Positions 44,713-57,132 are shown, counted from the first letter of the stretch. The stretch: 64,000 bases of DNA from Chondrosia reniformis (GCA_947172415.1 OX359190.1:3410001-3474000), one strand, 5' to 3'. Numbers and translations: made by a program. The notes: generated by a model from the sequence alone, not told the origin.

Positions 44713-47245
44713 CCCTTTAGAGTGCAAGTGTGGCTGGTGCCAAATGTAAAGGATGACACCTCCTACTTCATACATCATTTCAACTGTGCTATATATAGTA
44801 ACAGTGTTGGTGCCACTGGTAATATATCTGTGCTGATGCTGATCTCCCAACTAGGCCAACCAGGTCAGATGGTCACCCAGGTCCACCTGGGAGCAATTGT
44901 GTATGGTTACATGTTTGTTTGGATGTAAAGACAAAGAAAATGTGATCAGATAAATTCAAGTGGATCCAGAGGTTGATTAGAACAGTTACCATGGTAATCA
45001 TGGAGTCAGTGTGTGCAAGTAGAGCCTCTGGTACTGATGGTATTTAGGGAGCAAAGGGAGTCTCTATATTGTCGCTAGATTGTCTGGTCCACAAGCTAGG
45101 TGTGCTGTACTTACTGCTCCACAAGGTGTAGCAGTAAGTACAGCATTTATATGAATAACTGTAGTGTTGATCAAAGTACAAATAATCATTCTCAGACATC
45201 ATTTTAGAGGGAAGAAAAGTAATGTCACAGGGCAATTGGTTTTATTGACAAGTTCTAGGCCATGGAGTCTACAATTGTCCTCGACAGTACCTCATGCAGT
45301 ATTGTCTCCTATTATATTAATATGGCAAATGTCAAATTTACACTTGTTTGAACTGGTGGTGATTCAACTCTATATGTAGCAGAACAAGCTAACTATGTAT
45401 TGTGTTATAAAACTTTACAACTTATTAATCAAATAATATAATAGGTAGCGTCAACTCCTTGAAGAGTACATTTCTATTTTGTTTGCATAATCTAATCACT
45501 ATATACCTATATCACAACATGTTTATGTATACATATGTATAGGGTCCTAGAGGACCTGTAGTTGGTCCTGGTAACTCAGGACAACAGGGTCTACCTGTAA
45601 CAGGTGGAGATCGTGGTGCAACTGGTGAAGCTGGTGAACAAGGAGCTGATGAATCTGCTGGTCTTGCTGGTCCACAGGGAATTACTGGTTCTAAAGGTTA
45701 GACTGGAGAACCAGGGTCAACGCGGCAAAGATGAAGTCACTTGCATTGCTACGACTGCAGGGTCTGGCAGGAGGTCAAGGTCCTGCTGGAAATCCAGGAG
45801 CGACAGGACATGTGGGACTCCAAGGAGCCGGAGGTGCAAGAGGAGGGTCTGGAGATGGTGGACCTACGGGAGCCAAAGGCCCTAATGGTACTGATGGTCT
45901 ATTGGGACTTAAGGGTACTTAAGGGGGATGCGTGGTGAGCCAGGAGATGTTGGAGAACTGGGTGATGCTGGAGATGTGGGCATAGTGGAAAATATTGGTC
46001 TCCCTGGTCCACAAGGACCTGCTGTAAGGTGGAATGTATTGCTGATTGTTGATAGTATTTGATGACTTGTACAGTGTTGCACGCTCTGTAAAATATTGAT
46101 ATTCTTTTTTACACTCTATGATGCATAATTATTAGACGGTCATCAGCTAGAGTGTTCTTCTCCCTGTTACTGTACAGGGCAGTGAGGGTGGACCTGGTTT
46201 AGCTGGAGGTGAAGGGCTATGGGTGATGATGGAACAGTGGGAAGTGCTGGTCCCCAAGGTGCCCAAGGAGAACCAGGTGACATGGGTCCAGTGGGACCAC
46301 AAGGCTTCCATGGTGCTGATGGCTTGCCAGGTCGTGATGTGTAAGTAAACCTCTATATACACTAACTGTGGACTCCACTAATGTATATATACTAAAGGTA
46401 ATTATAAGCACTTTAGAAGTTAAATGTAAACACATTTTAATCAATTTGAAAATAATTATTTAATGTCAACTCTAGGATGGGATAGGTAGCAGATGTCCAG
46501 CTGGAAGCAATGGAAGAGAGATATATACATACGTAGTTATAGTTGTTGAAATGTGAAGGTGACCTTTAGAAACCTCAATGTGTTTGTTGTCCTGTACGGT
46601 CCAACTGGAGGTAGGGGAGAGAGAGGAATTAATGGAGATGTTGGAGATCTTGATGTTAAAGGTGTTCCTGGTAGACCAGATGCACAAGGCCTGAGAGGTG
46701 TACAGGGAACAAGAGGTCTGGAAGGTGCTCGTGGCGCTTCTTGTCTTGATGGTCTCCATGGTAACCAAGGGCCCACTGGAGAGACTGTAAGTCTTACGAA
46801 TAATTTATCATACTAGATTGCATAGTACACTTTCCTTTGATTATATGATATTAGATGATGTGTTAAGATTTTATGCTGAGGAATATGACGATGTAGTACC
46901 TTTAGAAAATAATGGTCACTTTTCCTTAACCCTGCATGATTCCAACTTAACTAAAAATCATTTATATACTGTTTGCTTTGGGTGAAATCGGAGCACAAGG
47001 TCTGACTGGAGTTACTGTAGCTTATTTGTTGGAATATAGTTTATATCTCCATATACACCTTTGTGTGTGTTTTAGGGTTTGTTGGAACAAGATCCACTCA
47101 TACATAAGTGGTCAAGGTGGAGACGACACTCATTCTGAGACTTTATCAGCAGAGTTGGTCTTCTTTGGGGTTGAGCAACTCTACAATGGAACACAAGATA
47201 TACCTACAAAGAGCTCTTTCCCAACTCTCCCAGTACATGAGATGG
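44713..47245 (+). pseudogene. Collagen-like gene relic
   Basis: Several exon-like blocks encode Gly-X-Y repeats: 45541-45730 (GPRGPVVGPGNSGQQGLP), 45764-45920 (GPAGNPGATGHVGLQGAGG), 45929-46025, 46180-46340 (GSAGPQGAQGEPGDMGPVG) and 46592-46790. Some keep acceptor and donor sites. An in-frame TAG at about 45699, a TAA/TAG break near 45918 and a frame change near 46215 interrupt them, and several triplets lack Gly. A tail exon at about 47100-47245 (SAELVFFGVEQLYNGTQD) may be a non-collagen end. It is a decayed collagen gene or the end of one, and other collagen-like crumbs lie at 44824 and 56255. Confidence 0.6.
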
Positions 47246-47322
47246 TGAGCCTCTCAAACAAAGTGTTGTACGTACATACGTATGTGTTGTAGCCACACCT
47301 CAATCCAGTGTGTCAATATTAA

Positions 47323-47430
47323 GACCTCTTTTTGAGACCATGCCTCTAAAGAAGACCCCACCCTCTTTTTGAGACCCCTCCTCTAAAGAAGACCCCGCCC
47401 TCTTTTTGAGACCATACCTCTAAAGGAGAC
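47323..47430. repeat. 39-bp tandem repeat, about three copies
   Basis: The unit contains CTCTTTTTGAGACC and CCTCTAAAGAAGACC. There is no coding value. Confidence 0.75.
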
Positions 47431-48626
47431 CGGCCTTCAATAGCCCAGCTGATCCAGCTTCTATTCTTGTAATATATAAGTATATTAAAATTGAATATCG
47501 GATGATATTTATGAAAGAAACATGATATGTGTGTGGGTATAGATTTCTGAGAATAAAAAAATTTACTGATAAATTTGTTTGGTATTCTTATCACAAAGTT
47601 GATTCCTTTAGATAACTGACTCGGAGCTCAATTTATACATAAATTGGCCCATTCTATTGAGTTCTGTAACCAGGCAACCTTACAACTATATACGTAGTTA
47701 ACCCCTTGTAAATATATCAACTACAGTAATGTATTGCAGTTATATGTTTGTCTCTTATAAGTCTTATCTTAAGACATATAATTATGTGAATTCAAATCGA
47801 TATATGTTTAATATTATTTCTTTTTAATTAGAACAACTGCTATAGGAGACCAGAATGGACACATGCAGTTTGACTGTGTTTAGGGTGTGCTTCTATTAGA
47901 ACACTAACAATATGAATGATCAATCAACTAACATAATATTCTTTATAAATTGAACACAAATATATAAATATATACAACTCATGCTTGTACAGTTCATGTC
48001 TGTGAATCCTCTCTATATAGACACAGTGTGCATGGTACTTTTAATGATGACACCTTAAAATAACCTTTACATATATGTGTTGCACTTGACCATTGTGTAC
48101 CACCCAAGTGAGTGCCATTTATAACCACCTTATAACCAACTGCGGCTGGTGGAATTAATTATACACCACGAGTATACACGTTTATTATATTATAGTTGCA
48201 TTTTTAAAACTTGTATATGGTCACTATATAACGTCTTCTTATACAATCGTATAAGCTTACATATAGACTGAAAATTGTTAATAATTTTTATGTACAGTTT
48301 CATGAAATGAAAAAAAGGAAAATCTGCATGCATGAAGTTGAAGGAAAAAGAAGAAGTTTACATAGGAATAAGAAACAACTTGATGATGATATCGATGATA
48401 ATTTTGATGATGATAATGAACTTTTCCTGTTTCATTTTCTTGAACTCCATATATTTTACAAATGTACGTATGTATGTATGTATGTATACAAAAATGAACG
48501 AACATTATAATATTATACGTATATTAAGTACAATCTATATTTAATATTTTACATATACAAATATATAGGTAAAATGTACAGTACAAAATACGAAATATTG
48601 AAGAGTTATTAAGTTATTATAAAAGT
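47431..48626. other. AT-rich spacer
   Basis: No gene was recognised. A GAT-rich stretch near 48300-48420 opens short frames with an acidic run (LDDDIDDNFDDD), which I regard as low-complexity sequence. Confidence 0.45.
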
Positions 48627-51600
48627 CTATAAATGAAAAAGGGTAAAATCCTCTTTCAGTTTCTCAAGAATCTCTTCATGAATAGGATAGACATCTGATG
48701 TCTGCTGGAGTACTTTACCAAACACACACAAGCTCTCCGCTGTACCGGTGGTCAACAGGTGGAGAAGGAAGATCTTGTTTGCCTCCTTTGTGCTCTTTGC
48801 CTTTCCAATCTTCTGATACACCTCGAGAGTGATTAGTGGCTTTTCATCCACTCCCTGGTAGAGGTGATCCACTATCTTGTCAACACAGAGGTTGCACAAC
48901 AGGTAGAGCCAGTGTTTGGATTGTATCGTTTCTTTCCAATTGTCTGGAACATCTACACAGCACAAAATTATAACTGATTACACAATCACGAGAGGTAGTC
49001 AACTGAATATAAATTCTGGTACACATTTTAGTATATTATATATACAGTGAATATGCACTCACTCTGCTTCCCGCTGCCTCCATCAACAACTTTACATTCT
49101 CCAGGAAAGGACTCTTTATAGAGAAGGAACTGGTCTCCATCAAATTCCACTTTACCAGCCACACCCAGCTATACAGAAGAAAAAAAAGAATACTAACATT
49201 TAATACACTTTAATTAATGTAACATAGTACAGTTATTGTTGTACAGTCTAATTAGCTACTACTACATATACTCTATTCTGTTTCAATTAATAGATGCCAT
49301 ATAAACTTACACAACTGGGGTCACTGTCCTGTTCCTTAGCAACCCAAACAGACTCTCTTGGAGTTAGTCCAGTCATCTTGTTCAGTCTGGTACACAGACC
49401 TGTTCTCTGGTTGTCACCTTCAAATCGCAGAAGATGCAAGCTGGAGGTCCTGCAATTCTGGTGACTGCAAATGACCCCGTCCTCTAAAGTGGCTTTCTCC
49501 TCAAGAAACTCTGCACCAAATACTATCTCACTCACGTAACAAATGCGCTCGTACATCTCCCTTCTGATGTGCCTACATAGCTCAGTCAAGGACAGACTTA
49601 GCTTGGGAAAGTGCTGAGGAACCAACAGTTGGAGTTGAATGAGGTCTTCCTTTTGGGAAAGAGCAATGTGGGCATCTTCTTGTGTGAAAATGAACTGTGT
49701 ACAGCCTGATTGCTTGTGATAGTACCTCCACTGCCTTCCTCTCAGCTGGACTGGGATTACTTCCTCCTCCTTGAGTGCTTGTCTACCACTTGCAATGTCC
49801 ACAGCCAGTCTGTGGAATAGACCAGTTGGTATGCAGCTGTATCTGTGATGTTGGTACTTGGAATGAAAGGAGAAAGCGAATCCCAAATTGGCCACAGATG
49901 CTTCAGGTAGGTGGATCTCCCTTTCAGGAAGGGCTGCTGGAATGAAGTAGTGTGTCTCCTTCTCTCTCACTTTGGCTGCAATACCAATTTTTACCAAGAC
50001 CTCCAGGAGCCATCTTGTTGGGATGTCAGCATCAATGCCTAACTGTTGAAACAAATCTTCAGTAGTTGCTTCAGGAATTTCTCCAGTTTTCTTAAAGATA
50101 TGTAATTCTGGACTAGATGATTCACTTGGGCCATACTGGACTGACAGCACTTTGGATATTTCCTTGTACAGAAAGGTTGCATCTGTACAGATCCACTGCT
50201 CTTTGTACTCACTCAGATCAAAGTAAAAATAGAACCCAAGGCAATGAAACAGGTTCAGCAGTGCAAGGAGCTGTCTGTCAGGATCTACCGGTTGGATGAA
50301 TTGGCATCGGAGGCAGAACTCTTTCACTTCTGTGAACTTCCACATCTTCTTATTGACGCTAGATGTGATTAGTTGCAGGCAAAACCAAACTTTGGGGACT
50401 TTCAATGCTAACCGATTCTTGGAATCTGCAAGCTGAGAGCGAAGGGCATTAACTACTTTGCAAGTATGATCCTTCATCTTGCTGTCTCCCTGTAGTTGAC
50501 TGTCTAATAGAAAATAGCTACCAGCACCTTTGTAGACAACCGCTTTTGGGGGGAAAACCCTGTTGCCATCATAAGGCTTGTTGTCCATTTCCTCTAGAAC
50601 CTTCTTGTTGTGATCCAGTAGATCTCTCTTAGCTTCAGGATCTTCAGGAAGATGGGAAAGGTGAGTGCCAACAAGAAAAATGCGAAGTTGGGGCTCATTA
50701 GGCATGTCAAATGCTTTCAACTGCCGCTTGCTCTTCAATGACATTGTGTAGGCAGCTGTAATGGACTCCTTCATTAATTCCCAGGTTGAACGACTGTTGG
50801 CTCTTATCTCTTCAGTGGCTCCATCTTGACAAAAAGCATTGACATACGGATCTGTCAACCTCTCTGAAGCTTTAAAAACGTGCAGAAAGTTGCAGGGAAA
50901 GTCCAGTAGGAGTGGAACGACATTTTGAAAGGCGGGCTGGCCTCCTGTGTCCAGGAGATAAATGAACGTACACTTCTTTTCATCAAATTCTGCTTCAGTG
51001 GAGAGATTGTGTTTCAGCAGGAAGCTGTCCCTGGCTTGCTCCAGCAACTCTAGTGGGTCTTGCACTGCTAAAGCCTCGGTGGTATCATCTCTATGGCTAG
51101 GAGGAGGCGGAGGGGAATTGGAGACATCGGTTGGCAGCTTGGTCGTCTCACTGGCTACCTCTGTTGTCTTTGTGATACCATCAGGTAAAGTGGCATCAAT
51201 AGATGAAGCCTGTGGAAGAGAGGCAGGTGGGGCTTCTAGAGTGCTGCCTGGAAAGACCTCCCTTTTTTCCATTTTAACCTTTGAAATAAGCTGTACTAGC
51301 TTTTCATCTGTTAAAACTTTCCAGGAAGAACCAACTGCCAAACATTTAATGAAGTCATACCTCTCTTCCTCCTCCCCCTGGCCTTCCTCTCCCTGGCCTT
51401 CATCTCTCAGGCTTCCCTTCCACTGGCCTTTCTCTTCCTGGCTTTCCTCTCCCTGGCTCCCCTTCCCTTGGCCTTCCATTCTCTGCTTTTCTTCTCTCTG
51501 GTATTCCTCCAACCGATCTGTTCTTCCTTTTGTGTCTCCATTGTCAGCAATTGTGGCCACTTCAGGAGCTTCCAGCACTCCAGTGCTAGTTTTATCTTCT

Positions 51601-51725
51601 CTGACTGTGTTGTAGAGCAGGTAGTGCTTCAGTGAGGTTTTACCAACACGAGGGCCTCCTGTTAGGAAACAGTAACTGATGTTAACCTCAACTGAGCCAT
51701 GTCCTTTTATGGCTTCTTCATACCA
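48627..51725 (-). CDS. Roc-COR GTPase with C-terminal CARD (Roco-like; 5' end not found)
   Basis: Three exons join in phase: 49311-51725 (805 codons), 49063-49168 and 48627-48952, ending in a stop. Numbered from the first seen residue, the P-loop TGGPRVGKTS is at 23-32, DTGGQ (switch II) at 259-263 and the G4-like VGTHLSHL at 352-359. Between P-loop and DTGGQ lies an unusually long insert of over 200 residues: an imperfect Glu/Gly/Gln-rich repeat (EGQG units), then a Pro/Ser/Thr-rich part. Residues about 435-800 form a COR-type dimerisation domain, with the motif PTGLFHRLAVDI typical of the COR-B half. The final exon encodes a death-fold domain of CARD type (WLYLLCNLCVDKIVDHLYQG, ITLEVYQKI, NKIFLLHLLTTG, HEEILEKLKEDF). 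No leucine-rich repeats or kinase were seen. It is probably a cytosolic signalling GTPase acting through CARD-CARD contacts. The exon is open upstream of its acceptor, so 5' exons are missing. Confidence 0.75.
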
Positions 51726-53422
51726 CTACAAAACCAATCATATATCAGAAATAAAAGTAAATTACACATTGTCAATTATTATAATTATATATTTCATATT
51801 TACATAGTTCCAACAATTGTCATGGCTCAATGTTTACAGTTCTCAAGTCTATAGGTTCATTTTACTAGTTATAATAAAAGTGTCTGTTTTAAAGGCTGAA
51901 GAACCTTCACATTTGCTAAATGGTAATTTGGATTTGATCAATATTAACATATTCTCTGGTTGGTAACAAAAAATATTTCATTTGCTCCTAACACTAAAAG
52001 GAGTACAGGAATTTGCACTTAATGTTTGACTATAAACAATCATATGTTAAACAAGTAGTTCCAGGCATCCCCAGGCAAACTCAAACTACTTGCTGGTTCT
52101 TATTAGATGTCCGGTTAACCGATTCCGGTCGTTGCTTAATTGCCGTCATACTTTAAAAAATAATCTATCATCTAAATTAACTTTCAAGGCTTCCTTTCAT
52201 GAATTCTACTGACTTTCCTAAACTTCTTAATGCTATATACAGTATATCTTGTTTATTTCCATAGCTACGAGTGTAGTGCTACTTTAGTTGTTGAGTTTAT
52301 GTGATCATGAGCTACTTCAAGTAGAGCTAGGATGTACAGTTTAATTTAGAATGAGATTGACTAGTCTAATGTGGCACAAGGATCATATTATACAGCAAAT
52401 ATATTTTGGTGTGAAGTTTAAGATCACAAGTGTTAGAATGCCAAGAAAAGCGAAGGAAATCTCTGTGCAGTGACTAGAATCAAAAGATTGATGCAAGATA
52501 CATCGAATCAACATCTGACATATCATTGGCGACTTTTCCAAGATCGATATAGGAATGGAAATGGCCGTAAGACTAATCACTTCTACTATCGTGCAACTGT
52601 GGTCGATTTAATGGATTGTTTTCCTCCTAAAAATGCTATACTGAAGACAAACAAAGGCCAAGAAAACATGCCATCTCAGCTGTGACTTTCCAAACCTAAG
52701 AATCAACTTTAGAGGCGCAAATAAACAACCCTTTCATGCAGCGTTTTACTTGTGCGAGTAATTGAGTACTCTTGGGAAAACACATGTTACATGGCTAACT
52801 ACTTTTAATCCCCACTGTATTAATGTATCTTCTAATACGTACACTGTTGGGAAGATGGCCAAACATAGAAACTAAAAGCAGTCTAGTATAAGGTACAGAA
52901 CTGATCCAAGTTGAACAACTTCTTCTTAATAAACGTTATAAAGTAACAAACACTCAAATTGTCAATAGTTCCCAAACACGCTGTACATGGCCCAGTGGAG
53001 AAGAAGAGAAGGAGAACCTCTATACGAGAACATTAATCCAAAGCAATACAAGTCTTGTTAACATTGAAAATAGGAAATAACACCTTCCCATTAGGATCTC
53101 CAATAATACACGGAAGAAGCATCCATTTACAATAATGATGTCACCATTTGATTCAGTTTCGCAAGTCAATGCAGATATGTTCGGCGAAGTTAGAGCAGTC
53201 GATATACTTAAAGTGTTTTCTCTCTTATTAACATTCACTGACAAATCTATTTGACTTTATCTCTCTTACACTTACTTCAACCTGATTTAAGAACTTTGTA
53301 ATCATCTGCCTAAGATCTAGATGTTGACGACTATTTTTCACTGGTAAAATGGCCGACTTTTGGCTGCCAAATAAAACTTTGTAGCTAATCACACGAACGT
53401 ACACAGGACAAGAAATTAATAT
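51726..53422. other. Spacer; 5' exons of the Roco gene not recognised
   Basis: The first exons of the Roc-COR-CARD gene should lie here or beyond, but none could be identified. 52950-53260 is a duplicated block related to 40335 and 42700-42800. Confidence 0.4.
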
Positions 53423-53431
53423 TCTACATAT

Positions 53432-54040
53432 ATTATTATTATTATTATTATTATTTTATTTAACGTGCCACATGCATAGCACTAGGACAGACTGTCCTAT
53501 GAGGCACACACCAATACATCATGACAAATAAATCAGTTCAAGAAAACATCAAGTCATCAATCAAAAAGGTCAACTAAATCTAGCAGTCCACATCTTCAAA
53601 ATAATCTTAAGGATTGAGTGATGCTTGCATCCTTGATCCAGAATGACAAATAGTTTATCATCATCAGTCATCAAATCAAACCCCAGTGCTACCCGTGACA
53701 AAGACTGAAAAAGGTCCACCCGCTCATCCTTCCATCTCTCGCACTCCAGCAGCCAATGTTGTACATCTTCCACCTTCCCCAAATCACACTCCCCACATGT
53801 TCTCTCCGCTCTCTCGAGACCCCTCCACCTTCCACATTCAATCCTAAGTGGGGCTGTCCCACCCCTGATCATCATCATCATCCGTCTCTTTCCCTTATCT
53901 GCCACATCTAAACATCGAGATTCACCACCTTTCTCCTTCAAAAGTTTCAACAAGGCCAACTTGGGTTTTGTGACCAGTTCACCATCCCATTCATCTTCCA
54001 CCTTCCTTCTCGCACAAGCCTGTAACATCATTGTGATTTC
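53432..54040 (-). mobile_element. 5'-truncated LINE insertion with target-site duplication
   Basis: The minus strand has a 153-codon open fragment (53570-54031) with the LINE C-terminal pattern RGGTAPLRIECGRWRGLERA, then a CCHC-like knuckle (TCGECDLGKVEDVQHWLLEC). A 3' untranslated tail ends in an AAT microsatellite (53432-53455). The nine bases TCTACATAT occur at 53423-53431 and again at 54041-54049, a target-site duplication. The paralogous segment near 43045 lacks the insertion, confirming that it arrived after that segment duplicated. No reverse transcriptase core remains. Confidence 0.8.
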
Positions 54041-54327
54041 TCTACATATACATATATATTACATGCAGAAAACCGTTTTACAACTTGTCACTTTTATAAA
54101 ACGTAAACACTCTACTTTCTCCTTCAAATGCAAAGAACGGATGATACAAGAAGACTTCTTACAGTCCCCGTTAGTGGAAACAAGTTAACACTTAAACTTG
54201 TGAGAGCGTTCGTAGGACATACTCGTATGAGAACTTTAAAACAATACAAGTCTTGTTAACATTGACACGCGCTTCGTGTACACTGAGCGCACAAGTTAGG
54301 TGACTCGAACGAAAGAAATTAAACCTT

Positions 54328-55317
54328 CTATAATGTTTCTATTTGAAGGAGAAAGTGCATGCGAAGTGCGCAACTAATGCTAACAAGACTTGTTATATAC
54401 TTTAATGTTTTGTAATTAAATAAGTTACTAACCTCAACTGCAATATCGTACTGTACAGCTTTTGTCTGATATTGTTCTCCTTCAAAGTCTCCTACTACAT
54501 ATTCTCTTCCAACGGTGAGAAAAGTAGTTCCGTTGAGGGAAGCCGTACAATTGTAGTGATAAGAGGTTTCTTTAATTCGTGTCCACTTCTTTTTCTCGAA
54601 AATGAAGATTCCATATGGACCTACTACGACTGGTAGGATGCTGTATTGTAAAAGTGAACTGAACCTTGGTGCATTCTCGAGCTCTTCCCAGTGATGTACA
54701 TCATTATTGGTAAGTGAAGCCATAAAATTCTTCTTATTCATTCTCGAAAAATATCCATTCATCCAGTGGTAGATGTAAATATATTCACCACACAATGCCA
54801 TGTGGTGTACTGATAATGGTTGAGGAAGTTTAAGATTCGACTGGATCCACTTTCTGTTGTTAATATCCAGGAATTCAATTGTGTCTACATCTCTGTTATC
54901 TGGTCCATTTCCTCCAGACACAATTACTAAGTCTTCGATTGCAAGAACTCCTGGATTGGTTCGGGCGGTGTGCATTGGAGGATATAGCTCTAACCAATCT
55001 ACACCTGTCCATGTCAGTAGCTTGCTACGAGTGCGATGAGTGTCCCAACCTCCTATCAGAGTTAACTGATCTTTTATGATGGTGGTTCCACTGCGAGAAT
55101 ACGGAGATGGAGGTAGTGTTGACCATTTTTTCGTTAGTACATTGTATACCTGAACAATCCGGTTAGGTGTTGCATTTTCACATATTCCCCCACAGACAAA
55201 TACTGTTTCATTAAGTGCAACTGCATTCCCTAATTGAGTTCCAATTGTCGCTTCCGGTATTTTCGTTGATTTCAGGAAGTGACCTCCTCCAGCTGTCAGA
55301 AGGTCACTTCGAAATAC
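54328..55317 (-). CDS. Kelch-propeller exon without a kinase partner (copy B)
   Basis: Open from an acceptor at 55318 (first residues VFRSDLLTAGGG) to a stop at 54328. A GTTAGT donor after the codons for YDIAVE suggests the exon really ends near 54434. It is very similar to copy A, with Kelch blades marked by VFVCGGI, LTLIGGW, VIVSGGN and FLTVGRE (second Gly lost) and the block HHMALCGEYIYI. It belongs to a larger duplicated segment (about 53200-55680 versus 42750-44650). As in copy A, the kinase first exon is absent. The frame is intact over about 330 codons in both copies, which argues against simple junk, but no promoter or first exon was found. Confidence 0.55.
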   Translation of the reverse strand, partial: VFRSDLLTAGGGHFLKSTKIPEATIGTQLGNAVALNETVFVCGGICENATPNRIVQVYNVLTKKWSTLPPSPYSRSGTTIIKDQLTLIGGWDTHRTRSKLLTWTGVDWLELYPPMHTARTNPGVLAIEDLVIVSGGNGPDNRDVDTIEFLDINNRKWIQSNLKLPQPLSVHHMALCGEYIYIYHWMNGYFSRMNKKNFMASLTNNDVHHWEELENAPRFSSLLQYSILPVVVGPYGIFIFEKKKWTRIKETSYHYNCTASLNGTTFLTVGREYVVGDFEGEQYQTKAVQYDIAVEVSNLFNYKTLKYITSLVSISCALRMHFLLQIETL

Positions 55318-55547
55318 CTAATTAGAGACAAGAAAGAAAAGAAAATTCACGGTTTGGAGGAACTGAATGGAAGGAACAAGTTCTGTAGCAGCTTATTGCA
55401 AGAACACTTTGAGGCCTGTAAGTGCCGTAAATCTTCTTGTCTAAATATTCTTTACGTGCATGCATGGCTCATAGTTTAATAATGCTCATATTTTAAACTT
55501 TATAACATTTACAGTGACAAGCTAATTGCCACCAGTAGAGTAACAGA

Positions 55548-55682
55548 ATGGTTATTCAGTTACGGAAAGATCACGAATCAGTTCCTCGCTTTCTAACTTG
55601 TCCCTTAAAAGGATATGAATCCCGTGTGGCTCTTCGCTCTATAGTTGACTGGTTTTTACACGGACCCAACAACTGTAATTGA
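55548..55682 (+). CDS. Short conserved open frame, unknown
   Basis: ATG to TGA, 44 codons, including VPRFLTCPLKGYESR and SIVDWFLHGP. The related segment near 44490-44620 keeps most of the peptide (VPRFLTCPLKGYESRVSLRS) but lacks the ATG and diverges after DWF. It lies beyond the Kelch exons on the opposite strand. It looks protein-like but may be a fragment of a larger exon or of a transposon. Confidence 0.25.
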   Translation: MVIQLRKDHESVPRFLTCPLKGYESRVALRSIVDWFLHGPNNCN

Positions 55683-56239
55683 AGTACACCAGCCAGCCAA
55701 GTATTCCTTTCTAAACAAACCCAATCGAACAGAAACTAGTCTCTGAATGTATGCCAGTTAGTCCCGACAGTGCAGGTTCGCTTACAATATCTGTTCTACC
55801 ATTAGACTTGGCCAAGTACTTCTAATGTTAAAATTAATAAGTCGCAATTTGGCTATTTGAATGTATGTCTTTTCATACCAGTAATAGTTAACGTTCCTTT
55901 AAACTGCTTTAGTTAACAAGAGACTTATTAAGTAAACTTACGTTCTCCCTGTTCATCCTTATAGTAAACGAAACACTGAAAACTTGTAACTTAGCAAATG
56001 TTTACTGACCGCTGTTACTATACCGTTACTATGACGACCGTTATATTCTAACTATCTAACTATTGGCGGCAGATCTGAGTGTTTTCCCGCTATTCTTGGA
56101 GGGAAACATTTCCAAATAAAGTAAGGTATGCAATACATTTCGAAATGTTTATATAGCAAACGCTATATTGACTCAATCAAGCCTCAACAAACTACATCCT
56201 TCTGATCAAAGACATTCAACTTGTTGTACTTGGAACATG

Positions 56240-56960
56240 TAGAGATTGTGCTGCAGTGGTGTGTCTGGTGAACAAGGAGCTCCTGTATTGGTTGGTAGTA
56301 GTGGTCCCCAGAGGTCAGACTGGAGAACAAGATCAGGATATGGCAAGGATGGCTGACCTTCAAGTTGTACTTAACATGAGGATAGGGAATGAGATTCCCA
56401 GTTTATTGACCCTGCCAAATGTACTTTCTTGTCTGCGGCACATTCAAGTTTGATCACATATCTAATCTACTGCACCACCTCAATGATTTAATTCTCCTCC
56501 ATGCAGCCGTTATGAAAGGTAAAGGTTGTCCTGTTTTCTGGATCGTAGGAACTACGTAGTTCTAGCTATCTATGTAAAGAGTGTAAAGGTGTTCAAAGAT
56601 TCGACTACTTTACAGTATTACAAGGTAACAAGTGGAATGTCAGTTTCCAAGTGACGAAGGACACAGCTTCTCCTTTGTGGTACAACTACCAGTGTAACTA
56701 GTTGAGACACTTGGCAATGACAATGAGGTCACCTCAGCTGGTGACTACAAGTGCACCTCTGACTGTACTGGGACCAGCAGGAATGTTGAGGAATGTGCTA
56801 TTTCAGGAGGACTTTGTCAATAAAAGGTATATTGCTCTCTATATGTATGAATTGTCTGGATTAACAAGGATTTTCTGACCATTTGAAATCCAACTTTTAA
56901 CCTGAGGAAGTGTATGTACAATATATTATTTTACGATTTGATAATATGATGTATGAAATT
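56240..56960 (+). pseudogene. Collagen- and Ig-like gene crumbs
   Basis: 56255-56320 reads GEQGAPVLVGSSGPQ, a degraded collagen-like piece. 56635-56830 reads WNVSFQVTKDTASPLWYNYQC in one frame and SAGDYKCTSDCTGTS in another, an Ig-like fold with frame breaks and a stop. It is a duplicate of 36190-36550. The same pair of ingredients (collagen, Ig) recurs in the relics near 36-37 kb and 45-47 kb, suggesting one ancestral gene. Confidence 0.4.
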
Positions 56961-57132
56961 TACTTGTAGTTCACAGGGATGCTCTTCCAGTATTTAGCTA
57001 GTTAAGTGTCCTATATGATTATAATCCTTTGGATTAGTGTTGCTTTAGTGAGGTATTGTTTTGGTCTGCATGTTATGCTTAAGGGCCTTAATTACTCAGA
57101 GATAATATTCTTGACTAGTCTTGTTTACATAG

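Noticed and set aside
45604-45938. Val/Leu/Trp-rich frames overlapping the collagen blocks
   Set aside because: They are out-of-frame shadows of Gly-X-Y coding sequence.
48278-48544. Short frames with an acidic Asp run
   Set aside because: They are low-complexity GAT repeats with no homologue or splice context.
50962-51615. Plus-strand Ser/Pro-rich frame of 217 codons
   Set aside because: It is the shadow of the Glu/Gly-rich insert of the Roc-COR-CARD gene on the minus strand.
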